A DNA stretch of 64,000 bases from Spirulina sp. CS-785/01 (lineage in GTDB: Bacteria; Cyanobacteriota; Cyanobacteriia; Cyanobacteriales; Spirulinaceae), in contig NZ_JAQMSD010000148.1 of NCBI RefSeq assembly GCF_028330525.1, positions 62,001 through 126,000 on the forward strand, in the 5' to 3' direction. Under the pieces are notes generated by a model, which saw only the letters and a program-made list of their open reading frames with translations, did not search any database and had not been told where the DNA came from. Below, piece by piece: positions 8,030 to 16,222 of the stretch. The position numbers and the translations under genes were made by a program. Positions within the stretch are counted from its first letter, which is position 1; every line of letters starts with the position of its first letter.

Positions 8030-8418
8030 TAGGTTTGAGTTGGCGATTGAACCACAAAGACACAAAGGACACAAAGAGAGGAGTCAGGAGATGGGGGAGA
8101 TGGGGGAGATGGGGGAGAAATTAGTTTATTGCACTTTCAAGAAACTTACGTCACTCGACAGACACCTACCTCAACCTTTACCAAAATAATGTCGCCAGAA
8201 TGCCCCCATTATAATCTTTGATTTAATGGGGGATGAATGGCGACCAACAATAAATTATTATATTATAATCTGCCTTCTGCTTTCTAAAGCCCACTCTATC
8301 CCCAATTTTTCCCTGAATGGCCGTAAATTGGTACAGTAGAGTCAAAAATGGATTTTCAACTAAATTAAACGAGTCGGTGTGCTACTGATTATTGAACGCG
8401 AAACCATAGGAGTCACTG
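8030..8418. other. Gap with ACCACAAAGACACAAAG and ATGGGGGAG repeats and a structured hairpin
   Basis: There is no credible gene. At ~8049-8080 lies the repeat ACCACAAAGACACAAAG, which recurs (often inverted) near 16170, 35340 and 58630. At 8091-8117 the 9-mer ATGGGGGAG is tandemly repeated. A two-part hairpin occupies 8191-8244, followed by an AT-rich stretch that may hold the promoter of the GHL10 gene. Confidence 0.6.
8191..8244. other. Two-arm hairpin element
   Basis: The outer arm GTCGCCA pairs with TGGCGAC and the inner arm CCCCCATTA pairs with TAATGGGGG, separated by symmetric 5-base internal loops and closed by a 12-base loop. No T-run follows. It could be a bidirectional terminator, a leader structure or a small mobile palindrome. 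Confidence 0.5.
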
Positions 8419-11145
8419 GTGAGCAAAAGGAGTTTGAGCGTTTCCCCGCAATTCGTAAAGTTTTGGAACAAGACGATTAAGACGGTCAAACAAGGGGGGC
8501 GACTGCGTTCCCTTGTGGCAAGTATAGCCGTCGGTGTGACGTTAATTACCTTTCCCCTAGAAGCCTTGGCCCAGGCCAACCGGGTGGGAGTGGTGCGGAG
8601 TCGAGATAATGCCCAGCAATGGGATGAGATTGTCAAACGCTTACAGGCGGCTCGACTTAATTATTGTATTCTTGATCTACAAGATGTCCGTCCGGGGTCT
8701 GAGTTGGAACAGTTGGGCAGTGAGGTGAGTGTGTTGCTGTTGCCTAATGTGGAAACTCTGACGGGGTTACAGGTGATGGCCTTGGAGAGTTGGTTAACTC
8801 GTGGGGGGGCTGCTATTATAACGGGGCCGACGGGGAGTTTATCTCAGCCGCAAGTGCGGTCTGAATTGCGATCGCTGCTTGGGGCCTATTGGGGGTTTCC
8901 CCTTAGTAACCCTGCTACCCTAGAACCTAACCCCACTCTCAATTCCCAAACCCAACAGCAACTCCAGCGCATTAGTAGCACGCTTCAGGGGGGAGTCCTC
9001 ATTCCAGTGGGTGAGGAGAGTCAAGTGGTGGCCAGTTGGCAAGCGAATGGTACACCTGCCGCCGTTATTATTAATGATGACACCACTTTTATTGGTTGGC
9101 GTTGGGGGGTGGATCGAGTGGCCCCGGTGAATGTGGATGCCAATTGGTTACAACTGTTATTATCCCGTCACGGTCAATTTACCGCCACGGCTAGTTTAGC
9201 CCCCCAATCCTGTGAGGAGGATGCGGTGGCGACTCCTGAACCTCCTCCCTCGGTGTCCCAAGGTCGTCCCACCCAAGAAACCCCCCTCCCCTCTCGTCGG
9301 CCTCGGACGGGGGAGACAACCCTCCCTCGTCGTCCTCCTCTCCCCCGTCGTCCCCCACAACAACAACAACGGACGCAACCCCAACCTAGTCGCCCCTCGG
9401 GCCGCCCTCTGAGTTCTCGACAGATACAACAGATGCGCCAAGAGTTGGAACGGTTGGTGGGACGGTACGAAAGTGCTTTATTGACTGCCACAGCGAGTAA
9501 TGGGGAGACTTCGATGAGTTTTGCGGATGCGGTGACTCAATCCCTCAATCGCTCGAATACGGTCGAGGTGAGCATTCAAGAGAGTAAACTGAGTCAAGCT
9601 CGGCAGGAATTAGCAACCTTTAATCAACTTTTGGCCCAACAACAATATGACCAGGCCCGGGCCCATTGGTTACAAACCCGGAATTTTATTTGGAATAATT
9701 ACCCGACGGATCAAGGGGTGAATTATCCCGAAACTCGTGCTATGTGGCTCGATCGCGGAACAATTGTTCGCACCAAGTCGGAACGGGATTTGGCGAGGAT
9801 TTTTAACCGTTTAGCCAATGCGGGGATTAATACGGTCTTTTTTGAAACGGTGAATGCCAGTTATCCGATTTATCCCAGTGAGGTGGCCCCGGAACAAAAT
9901 CCCATGACTCAAGGATGGGACCCCCTAGAAGCGGCGGTGAAATTAGCCCATGAACGGGGGATGGAACTCCATGCGTGGGTTTGGATATTTGCGGCGGCTA
10001 ATCAACGGCATAATACGATTTTAGGGCTACCGAGGGACTATTTGGGGCCGGTGTTAACTCAAAATCCCCATTGGGCTGGAACAGACCGCCAAGGAAATCC
10101 GTTTCAACGGAATACGAGGAAGGCGTTTTTTGATCCGGCCAATGAGGAGGTTCAGATTTACTTGCGATCGCTGATTAATGAAATTGCCACCCGATACGAT
10201 GTGGATGGCATTCAATTGGATTATATTCGCTATCCGTTCCAAGACCCCAGGGTGGATTTAACCTACGGGTTTGGGTTAGCAGGCCGTCGGGAATTCCGCC
10301 GCGCAACGGGGGTTGATCCGGTGGATATTCGGCCTAGCGATCGCTTATGGCGACAATGGACTCTCTTTCGGGCCCAGCAAGTGACGGAGTTTGTGGCTTC
10401 GGTGTCGGATTTACTAGAAGAAAATCACCCCGATGTCCTCCTCTCGGCTGCGGTGTTTCCTATTCCTCCCCAACAACGCATGGGTCGCATTCAGCAACAT
10501 TGGGAAGCCTGGGTGGACCAGGATTATTTAGATTTGCTGGTTCCTATGACCTATGCCAATAGTACCCAAGAGTTTCAACAACTCACCGACCCGCTTTTAA
10601 GGGGGGGACAGGGACAAGGGACGATCTTTTTACCGGGGATTCGTTTGTTGAGTTTACCCACGGTGGTGGCGGTGGATCAAATGCAGCATTTACGGGACTC
10701 GTCTAGTGGGGGATACGCACTATTTGCGGCGGAAAATCTCAGTCTCAATTTGCAGAATATTTTAGAGGACACCCAAGGCCGACGAGGGGAGAATCGTGAT
10801 GAACCGATTGCTCATCGACAACCGTTAAAGACGGCCCGCGATCGCTATAATACGTTACAGCGAGAATGGGCGGTGTTGTTACTCAATGACAGTCTGCAAA
10901 TGGACGACTCCCTGATAGAAGACTGGGGAAAACAAGCTCAATCCCTCGAAATCGCGCTCTCTGAACTGGCAGACGACCCATCGGGGAGTAATCTCCGCCA
11001 AGCTATGGCCCAATTACGCAGTTTTCGAGAACAGTTTGATCGTTGGATGCAAGGGTCTTCGGGAGTTACCCCCTATCAAGCGCAAGTCTGGCACAATCGG
11101 TTAGCGAGTATTGCCACGTTATTACAGTATGGAGAGAAAAATTAA
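8419..11145 (+). CDS. Secreted GHL10-type glycoside hydrolase-like protein
   Basis: A 908-residue exported protein. A long signal peptide ends ALA at residue 51. Residues ~55-280 form an N-terminal alpha/beta domain of unknown role, then comes a Pro/Arg/Gln-rich linker (~285-335). From about 425 to 770 runs the family-10-like (DUF187/GHL10) barrel, with ETRAMWLDRG, HAWVWIFAAN, DGIQLDYIRYP and LVPMTYAN. The C-terminal ~130 residues are helical. The GTG start at 8419 has AGGAG seven bases upstream. Relatives probably trim peptidoglycan or exopolysaccharide, but enzyme activity is not proven for most. A large GC-rich hairpin follows the stop. Confidence 0.88.
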   Translation: MSKRSLSVSPQFVKFWNKTIKTVKQGGRLRSLVASIAVGVTLITFPLEALAQANRVGVVRSRDNAQQWDEIVKRLQAARLNYCILDLQDVRPGSELEQLGSEVSVLLLPNVETLTGLQVMALESWLTRGGAAIITGPTGSLSQPQVRSELRSLLGAYWGFPLSNPATLEPNPTLNSQTQQQLQRISSTLQGGVLIPVGEESQVVASWQANGTPAAVIINDDTTFIGWRWGVDRVAPVNVDANWLQLLLSRHGQFTATASLAPQSCEEDAVATPEPPPSVSQGRPTQETPLPSRRPRTGETTLPRRPPLPRRPPQQQQRTQPQPSRPSGRPLSSRQIQQMRQELERLVGRYESALLTATASNGETSMSFADAVTQSLNRSNTVEVSIQESKLSQARQELATFNQLLAQQQYDQARAHWLQTRNFIWNNYPTDQGVNYPETRAMWLDRGTIVRTKSERDLARIFNRLANAGINTVFFETVNASYPIYPSEVAPEQNPMTQGWDPLEAAVKLAHERGMELHAWVWIFAAANQRHNTILGLPRDYLGPVLTQNPHWAGTDRQGNPFQRNTRKAFFDPANEEVQIYLRSLINEIATRYDVDGIQLDYIRYPFQDPRVDLTYGFGLAGRREFRRATGVDPVDIRPSDRLWRQWTLFRAQQVTEFVASVSDLLEENHPDVLLSAAVFPIPPQQRMGRIQQHWEAWVDQDYLDLLVPMTYANSTQEFQQLTDPLLRGGQGQGTIFLPGIRLLSLPTVVAVDQMQHLRDSSSGGYALFAAENLSLNLQNILEDTQGRRGENRDEPIAHRQPLKTARDRYNTLQREWAVLLLNDSLQMDDSLIEDWGKQAQSLEIALSELADDPSGSNLRQAMAQLRSFREQFDRWMQGSSGVTPYQAQVWHNRLASIATLLQYGEKN

Positions 11146-11152
11146 CCTCTCA

Positions 11153-11203
11153 TCACCCCCCCAACCCCCTCTTTCAGGGGTGGGAGAGGGGGTTGGGGGG
11201 TGA
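11153..11203. terminator. Large GC-rich hairpin after the GHL10 gene
   Basis: An arm of about 18 bases (TCACC, C-run, AACCCCCTC) pairs with its complement across a 14-base loop, with one bulged C. There is no T-run. It sits between two convergent genes and may stop transcription from both sides, but it also looks like a dispersed repeat. Confidence 0.45.
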
Positions 11204-11230
11204 GGGCAACTCCAAGTCCGAAAACCCTAA

Positions 11231-11590
11231 CTAGATGGCCTGACTACTGGTTTGTTCATCCGTATAGGTTAGCCATAATTGCGCTAAATCTTCTGCTTGT
11301 TTGCGTGCCGTATCACAAACTTGATACATCCGACGCGGACGGCCTCGGCCTTCAACTTTCCTCCAATATCCTGTCACCGTCTTTTCTTGCTCTAAAAACT
11401 TGAGCGCACTATAAAGAACTGTATCGGAAAGACGATAATTGGGATATTGCTTCTCTAAACATTCAATAAGCTCAGTGCCATAGGATTCTCGGTTTAAAAG
11501 CACCGACAGAATATAGCACACCGCGAGTTCTCGATTGAGATAATGCGGGGGAGGATTGTGAAAAAATTTATAAATGTCTTCAAATTTCAT
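11231..11590 (-). CDS. PadR family transcriptional regulator
   Basis: The 119-residue protein has the PadR winged-helix: ELAVCYILSVLLNRESYGTELIECL (~21-45), then the recognition-helix region LSDTVLYSALKFLEQEKTVTGYW and the wing GRGRPRRMYQVCDTARK. The family regulates detoxification and stress genes, usually repressing its own gene. A perfect inverted repeat, AGTTAAC-N9-GTTAACT, lies about 50-70 bases upstream of its start and is a candidate operator. It has no co-transcribed neighbour, so its other targets are unknown. Confidence 0.88.
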   Translation of the reverse strand: MKFEDIYKFFHNPPPHYLNRELAVCYILSVLLNRESYGTELIECLEKQYPNYRLSDTVLYSALKFLEQEKTVTGYWRKVEGRGRPRRMYQVCDTARKQAEDLAQLWLTYTDEQTSSQAI

Positions 11591-11637
11591 TGGTCTAACC
11601 CATTAAGTTTCCCAGTTAACTAATTTTCAACAGTCTG

Positions 11638-11660
11638 AGTTAACGTGATTACGGTTAACT
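11638..11660. promoter_or_regulatory. Candidate operator upstream of the PadR gene
   Basis: AGTTAAC and GTTAACT form a perfect 7-bp inverted repeat with a 9-base spacer (16 bases centre to centre). A third GTTAAC lies at 11615-11620. The position fits PadR autoregulation, but this is inference. Confidence 0.4.
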
Positions 11661-12036
11661 TCAGTGTCAACTGTGGATGCACCCCATTAAACTAGCCACC
11701 GATTCTTGAGTGTGTTTAGATTTCTCAGATTTGCCTTGTGGACAAGACTTAAACGCTCAAACTTGAAAACTCAATTAAAAGCGCAAATCTAGAAATCAAG
11801 GGGATTGGGCGACTTTCTGCACTGATTGCAGGTTGGATTACGTCAACTATTTTCATTGTAGAAGGATTTTTCCGCCATGCTGCCCCGCATTTCTGCGAAT
11901 ATTCTCCGCTTAAATACTGAAAGTTGACGATCTCCCTTGGACACTATAACAAAATAAATTCTTTGTCAAGATTATTTTTGTTACATTTCCTGAACCCTTC
12001 GCCCATCACGATTACAGAGTGTAACCGTTTGCGGGA
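11661..12036. other. Gene-free stretch upstream of the PadR gene
   Basis: It is AT-rich and free of long reading frames. Apart from the GTTAAC sites at its edge I see no recognisable RNA gene or repeat. Confidence 0.5.
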
Positions 12037-12207
12037 TCAGAACCGCAAAATGTCGCCACCCAGAGGAGGGACGGTTCTCGATTGGCTAACCGTTTCTAGT
12101 CCCTCTGGATTGAGAGTCCCTTGAGACATCAAGACAGTGATTAACACCAGAACTGCATAGATTGCAGATTGTATATACTTGTGCCATAAAACCCCATTAG
12201 AGTGCAT
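12037..12207 (-). CDS. Possible 56-residue single-helix membrane protein
   Basis: The ATG at 12207 is preceded by GGAGG ten bases upstream, and the product has one strong transmembrane segment (IYAVLVLITVLMS) followed by a polar tail ending GGDILRF. Codon content is compatible with coding. I know no family match and the protein is short, so it is only a candidate. Longer forms starting at 12246 or 12297 are possible but have weaker ribosome sites. It is divergent from the DUF3611 gene. Confidence 0.35.
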   Translation of the reverse strand: MHSNGVLWHKYIQSAIYAVLVLITVLMSQGTLNPEGLETVSQSRTVPPLGGDILRF

Positions 12208-12459
12208 CACACTTATTCCTCCCATACCCACGTTATATAAACTCATCGGGATACTTTTCTCTCTGGACGTACTAAGTCCCCCAAAAGGTTTCCTCAAATT
12301 GAGCTACAGTTGGTAAAGGGAAATTTTCCGGTAAGTCTCCTGGCTCGTTACTCAATCCATTTGCCCAGTTCTAGCATTAGGGAGATATGTTTGAGCATAG
12401 CCAATGCTGGAAACCCTCACGATTCAAGGCTTATCTCACTGATTACTGATTACTGCTAT

Positions 12460-13035
12460 ATGAAAGAACGTTCGGAACTCTCCAACCCTATCCCCCAGAA
12501 GGTTCAGCAGGTGTCGGCTGATCTCCGTTTGGCTGGACGGATTGGCTTTTGGGTGCAATTAGTCTTGGGGGTAATTTCTACGGTAACTGTTTTATTTGCC
12601 AGTGTCAGTTTTCTGGATAAGGAGAATACATCCACCCAGGGCATTGAATTTGGCGTATTTTGCGCCATTTTGGGGTTAATTGCGTTGGGGGTGGGGATCA
12701 CTTTTTCGTTTCGGTATTTGCGCATTTCTAAGCTACTGCAAAACCCGAATCCGGGGAAACGTCCCAATAAGGCCGATACCATTCGCGTGATTCGTGTGGG
12801 GTTGGTGGTGAATTTGGTGGGAATGTTGTTGACGATTATTGGGGCTGAGGCCAATGTGGGGTTAGTGTTGGCTAAGTCGTTGACGAATCCTCCTGGTGCG
12901 ATCGCGCAAATTAACCCCAATCAATTGGTCAATTCTCTGGATTTACTGGTAGTCCAAGCGAATACTAATACCATTGCTGCCCATTTTGCGGGGATTGTCA
13001 CTTCTTTGATTCTCCTCAATCGCATTACTCGCTAA
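12460..13035 (+). CDS. DUF3611 family membrane protein
   Basis: A 191-residue protein with four predicted transmembrane segments: ~26-48 (FWVQLVLGVISTVTVLFASV), ~63-85 (FGVFCAILGLIALGVGITF), ~115-140 and ~168-188. The motif YLRISKLLQNPNPGKRPNKADTI between helices two and three is typical of DUF3611, a family found in cyanobacteria and plastids. I start at the ATG at 12460 (MKERSELSNP), which gives the usual family length; the frame is open 50 codons further upstream but that part does not resemble relatives. Function is unknown; a thylakoid or envelope location is inferred from the plastid homologues. Confidence 0.82.
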   Translation: MKERSELSNPIPQKVQQVSADLRLAGRIGFWVQLVLGVISTVTVLFASVSFLDKENTSTQGIEFGVFCAILGLIALGVGITFSFRYLRISKLLQNPNPGKRPNKADTIRVIRVGLVVNLVGMLLTIIGAEANVGLVLAKSLTNPPGAIAQINPNQLVNSLDLLVVQANTNTIAAHFAGIVTSLILLNRITR

Positions 13036-13061
13036 TCTTGGCAGCAGGATAGACGGGAATA

Positions 13062-13090
13062 AAGGACAAAGGGAAAAATCCTTTGTCCTT
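13062..13090. terminator. Bidirectional hairpin between DUF3611 and the petN unit
   Basis: AAGGACAAAGG pairs perfectly with CCTTTGTCCTT around a 7-base loop. It lies between convergent genes and probably ends transcription from both. Confidence 0.6.
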
Positions 13091-13171
13091 GGTGTGTGAG
13101 CTATTCTGTTTTTGATGTCCTTGATTTCCTCTTGGATTTCGGGATTGAGTGGGGTTAACCTCTGGTTGGGG

Positions 13172-13315
13172 TTATTTTTTCATTTTTTCATCCTGCTTGC
13201 GTCGTCTGCGATCGCGCCACTCAACAGCGGATAAATAGACAATCCCCCCACTAATCACAATGAGTAAAGCGATCGCTGTCACAAACAGTAGATCGAGTGT
13301 TGAAATATTCTCCAT
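13172..13315 (-). CDS. 47-residue single-helix membrane protein following petN
   Basis: The frame starts with ATG at 13313-13315, immediately after the petN stop codon with no base between, and runs 47 codons to TAA at 13172. The product begins MENISTLDLLFVTAIALLIV, has one transmembrane helix (~8-30) with a GG kink, and ends in a very basic tail (VEWRDRRRRKQDEKMKK). That shape, a short helix with a positively charged cytoplasmic or stromal end, is typical of small subunits of thylakoid complexes. I do not recognise it as a named subunit. The tight spacing means it is surely co-transcribed and probably translationally coupled with petN. Confidence 0.7.
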   Translation of the reverse strand: MENISTLDLLFVTAIALLIVISGGIVYLSAVEWRDRRRRKQDEKMKK

Positions 13316-13405
13316 TTAAAATCCGTTACGCGCCCACACCACCATTGCAATTGACCAAGTAAATAAAGCCAGTACCGAAACCCAACCTAATGTCAAAATG
13401 TCCAT
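13316..13405 (-). CDS. petN: Cytochrome b6f complex subunit PetN
   Basis: A 29-residue protein, [15 protein letters not shown] followed by [14 protein letters not shown], almost identical to PetN of other cyanobacteria and plastids. It is a single transmembrane helix at the periphery of the cytochrome b6f complex and is needed for complex stability. The length is exactly the family length and the start is ATG at 13405. It heads a two-gene unit with the 47-residue membrane protein, and is divergent from a membrane-protein gene starting at 13484, so both promoters share the 78-base gap. Confidence 0.97.
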   Translation of the reverse strand: MDILTLGWVSVLALFTWSIAMVVWARNGF

Positions 13406-13483
13406 AATCGTTTCTTTAATCAGTTTTCCAAAACCACATTAAATCCTATCATATCAAGTGATGAACCGAACACGGCCACCATT

Positions 13484-13906
13484 GTGAATAGACCAGAAGA
13501 GCGTATTGAATCTGTCAAAGCCGGATTACTGGGAGCAATTGCCTTTACGGTTGCTCTCAGCGTCCTTGGGAGTCTGAAAGGGATAATCGGACAATTCCCC
13601 TCTCTCTCCACCTCTATGGTGTTATATGGGGGAATTGAGGCTGCGATCGCGCTCTCCATCGGTTTCCTTTTCGGTGTCACCTACCGTTATATTATCCGAG
13701 CCGATCAAAACTCCCATCTCCGAGAAGGGGCCGTTTTTGCCTTCGCCCTCGTCCGCACAGGGACATTCATCGAACAACAAGCGCGAGACACCCTTAATTT
13801 TCTCCCCTGGGTCATTTTTGGTCTAGAAAGCCTCTTTTGTTTCTTCCTCGCCCGTCTCGCCCTCGATATTGCCATAAAACAGCAATGGGTCAAGCCGCTT
13901 CAGTAG
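13484..13906 (+). CDS. Conserved membrane protein, unknown function
   Basis: The 140-residue protein has three or four hydrophobic segments: ~13-34 (AGLLGAIAFTVALSVLGSLKG), ~44-68, ~80-95 (weaker) and ~105-128 (LPWVIFGLESLFCFFLARLAL). The start is a GTG at 13484 without a strong ribosome site. It is transcribed away from petN. The family looks cyanobacterial, but I cannot name it. Its position beside petN hints at thylakoid expression; that is only context. Confidence 0.7.
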   Translation: MNRPEERIESVKAGLLGAIAFTVALSVLGSLKGIIGQFPSLSTSMVLYGGIEAAIALSIGFLFGVTYRYIIRADQNSHLREGAVFAFALVRTGTFIEQQARDTLNFLPWVIFGLESLFCFFLARLALDIAIKQQWVKPLQ

Positions 13907-13917
13907 TTGATAGTTTA

Positions 13918-14035
13918 TGGGGGAGATGGGAGTCGGGAGAGATGGGGAAGATAGGGGAGATAGGGAGTAACAACTGGTTACTGGGTTACTGGATTACTGT
14001 TTACTGGTAACAGTTTACTGTTTACTGTTCCCTTG
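13918..14035. repeat. GGGAGAT and TTACTGG/TTACTGT short tandem repeats
   Basis: Purine-rich GGGAGAT-like units run to about 13965 and are followed by TTACTG-based units (TGTTTAC, ACTGGTT). The array fills the gap between convergent genes. Confidence 0.75.
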
Positions 14036-14075
14036 TTCACAACAAAGAACCAAATTATCCATTCCCCATTCCCCA

Positions 14076-14930
14076 TTACTCATTATCCGATTCTTGTTCC
14101 CGATCAATTTCTAACGGTTGCTTCTCCTCATCCTTTTCTTGTAACTCTAAGGGGATTTTTTCCAACTCTGGTAAAGCAACCAACTTCTGTTTTTGTTTTT
14201 CCCGTTCTTTGGGCATTAAAACAGGTAACGGTTCAGGTTTTTCTAACCAGTAGTCGGCCACAGGTAACGTATGCTCTAAATCTTCTAACGGACGAGGAAT
14301 CACCATTACTGCACTAAATTCCCCGATGCGTTCCGCTTCATTCATTCCCGCTTCTACTGCAACCGCCACATTGGCCACCGTTCCCCGTACAATGGCAGTG
14401 CAGAGACCATCCCCAATGGTTTCATACCCCGCTAACTGGACATCTGCCGATTTGAGCATGGCATCACAAGCCCCCACCATAGCAGGGAAACCGCGTGTTT
14501 CTAATAACCCTAAAGATTGATTACTGAGGCGACTATATCCCCGTTGTTCTTGGCTAATCTCTAATAAATGAGTGCCAATGGGGAAAATGACTTCTAAATT
14601 GGGCATAGGCCGGGGGAGGACAATTTTAGACACCAGTTGGCCAAACTGTTCGGCGGTTTTTGCCCCTTCTTCGACCGCTAGACGAACATCGGCAGTTTTA
14701 CCCCGAATAATCGCTGTACAATAGCCTGAGCCAATTTTCTCATACCCCACTAGGGTAATTCCGGCGGATTTGAGCATCATATCTGCCGTTCCCACAATGG
14801 CCGGAAAACTCCGGGTGGACACTAACCCCAACGCACTTTCCGTCATGGCCCGTCTGCGGGTGTGTTCGCTGTGGGATTGGGGGTTTTGGTTATGGGGTTT
14901 TTGGCGGATTAAGCGGGACTGCAATTCCAT
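14076..14930 (-). CDS. ccmO: Carboxysome shell protein CcmO (tandem BMC domains)
   Basis: The 284-residue protein contains two bacterial microcompartment domains in tandem: residues ~33-115 (SALGLVSTRSFPAIVGTADMM, pore-side GSGYCTAIIRG) and ~139-222 (SLGLLETRGFPAMVGACDAML, GDGLCTAIVRG). CcmO is a pseudohexamer-forming trimer required for closing the beta-carboxysome shell. The N-terminal 30 residues are basic, and the C-terminal 60 are charged and unstructured, longer than in some relatives. It lies away from any ccmKLMN cluster in the window, and is divergent from raf1 with ~110 bases between the starts, so expression of shell protein and Rubisco chaperone may be coordinated. Confidence 0.95.
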   Translation of the reverse strand: MELQSRLIRQKPHNQNPQSHSEHTRRRAMTESALGLVSTRSFPAIVGTADMMLKSAGITLVGYEKIGSGYCTAIIRGKTADVRLAVEEGAKTAEQFGQLVSKIVLPRPMPNLEVIFPIGTHLLEISQEQRGYSRLSNQSLGLLETRGFPAMVGACDAMLKSADVQLAGYETIGDGLCTAIVRGTVANVAVAVEAGMNEAERIGEFSAVMVIPRPLEDLEHTLPVADYWLEKPEPLPVLMPKEREKQKQKLVALPELEKIPLELQEKDEEKQPLEIDREQESDNE

Positions 14931-15042
14931 TCTTGATTTTGGGGTGGGCGATCGCTTGTTGCTTGAAAGCAGAAGTGGGGTTTCCCCTATTCACTAGGAT
15001 AATTTATTCTGCGAGAATATAGGGTTAGTTTATAGAAATCCC

Positions 15043-16122
15043 ATGACTGGACAACCTCCTCACCAAGACAACCCTCTCACCGATGCCGAAGCCCTCAATT
15101 TACTCACTCAGTTACGCCAGAAAACTGGGTCATGGGTGGATTGGGGCAAACGATGCCGACGTTTACAAAATGCGGGTTATACGGTCGAGACCTTGTTTGA
15201 AGAAACGGGTATTGAACCCGGTTATCAAAACTTATTAATTGTGGCGGCCCAGGTTTACGAGTCTCTGGAGAAGGAAAACGCCCCAGAAGACCTGTTGGCC
15301 TACTGTCGAGGCCCCCGCAGTGATATTTTGTACGAGTTTCGGGTTCTCAACCAGAAACAGCGACTGGCGGCGGTGCAGTTGGCCCAGGCCAAGCAGTTGG
15401 ATGTGGATGAAGCCCATGAAGTAGCCCGGGCCATGAAAGATTTTTCCCGCTATTCGACTCCTCCCGAAGGGTTTACCCATCATCCGGGGGATGCGGTGGC
15501 TTATCAATGTTGGAAACGGGCAAGGGCGAAAAAGGATTTACAAGCGCGATCGCGTTTAATTGCCCAAGGCTTAAAATTCGCCAATTCTCCCACTGCGAGA
15601 GCTAAAATTGAACAACTCCTCAGCGATTTTACCGTTGTTTCCATGGAACGGGCCCCCCTCTTACCCTTCTTTCGGTTAGAGGCCGAGGACGAATTACCGC
15701 GCATTATCCCGGTTGCGGGGTCTTTCCCTCTCACCCCCGAACAAGTGGAAGCGGTGGCCCCTCTCCAGGAAACTGAACCCTTTCGCATTGTCCAATTTGA
15801 CACGGCGACCCAATGTTTACCGATTCCGGGTTGGTCGATGGTCTTAAAAGCAGCAGACCCGGTGGCCATTCTCTGTGACACCGATGAATTACCCAATACG
15901 TCCGGCGGTCAAAAAGAGTCTGTTGTGGTGGTGGTGGACCGTCAACAACGGGAGTGGAATGGGCAAAGTTATTTTCTGGTGGCCCAACAAGACCGGGTTG
16001 AGGTGCAATGGTTTCCAGAGTCTCCCCAGTTCCCCATTTTAGGCCAAGTGATTGTCGTGTTACGTCCGAAAAAAATCCTTGATGAGGGGAATATTACTGA
16101 ACCTTGGCAAATGGATGATTAA
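15043..16122 (+). CDS. raf1: RuBisCO accumulation factor 1
   Basis: The 359-residue protein matches Raf1 in length and order: an N-terminal all-helical domain (DAEALNLLTQLRQKTGSWVDWG; GYTVETLFEETGIEPGYQNLL), a middle part with FRVLNQKQRLAAVQLA and GFTHHPGDAVAYQCWKRA, and a C-terminal beta-domain beginning around PLLPFFRLEAEDELPRIIPV. Raf1 dimers bind folded RbcL and drive assembly of the RbcL8 core before RbcS joins, acting in the cytoplasm and early carboxysome. Its gene starts ~110 bases from ccmO on the other strand. Rubisco genes are not in the window. Confidence 0.95.
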   Translation: MTGQPPHQDNPLTDAEALNLLTQLRQKTGSWVDWGKRCRRLQNAGYTVETLFEETGIEPGYQNLLIVAAQVYESLEKENAPEDLLAYCRGPRSDILYEFRVLNQKQRLAAVQLAQAKQLDVDEAHEVARAMKDFSRYSTPPEGFTHHPGDAVAYQCWKRARAKKDLQARSRLIAQGLKFANSPTARAKIEQLLSDFTVVSMERAPLLPFFRLEAEDELPRIIPVAGSFPLTPEQVEAVAPLQETEPFRIVQFDTATQCLPIPGWSMVLKAADPVAILCDTDELPNTSGGQKESVVVVVDRQQREWNGQSYFLVAQQDRVEVQWFPESPQFPILGQVIVVLRPKKILDEGNITEPWQMDD

Positions 16123-16222
16123 TAATTAGTTCTTGGTTCTCCCCCATCTTCTTATTCCTCCCTTTGTGTCCTTTGTGTCTTTGTGGTTTAATTGCCAACT
16201 ATCCACTATCAACTCCCCCAAA

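Noticed and set aside
9174-9491. Long frames on the minus strand opposite the Pro/Arg-rich linker of the GHL10 gene
   Set aside because: They arise from low-complexity, GC-rich linker codons of the real gene, have no ribosome site and give Arg/Gly/Cys-rich nonsense.
11153-11203. The large GC hairpin as a possible riboswitch or tRNA-like RNA
   Set aside because: It is a single long stem after a stop codon between convergent genes, better explained as a terminator or repeat.
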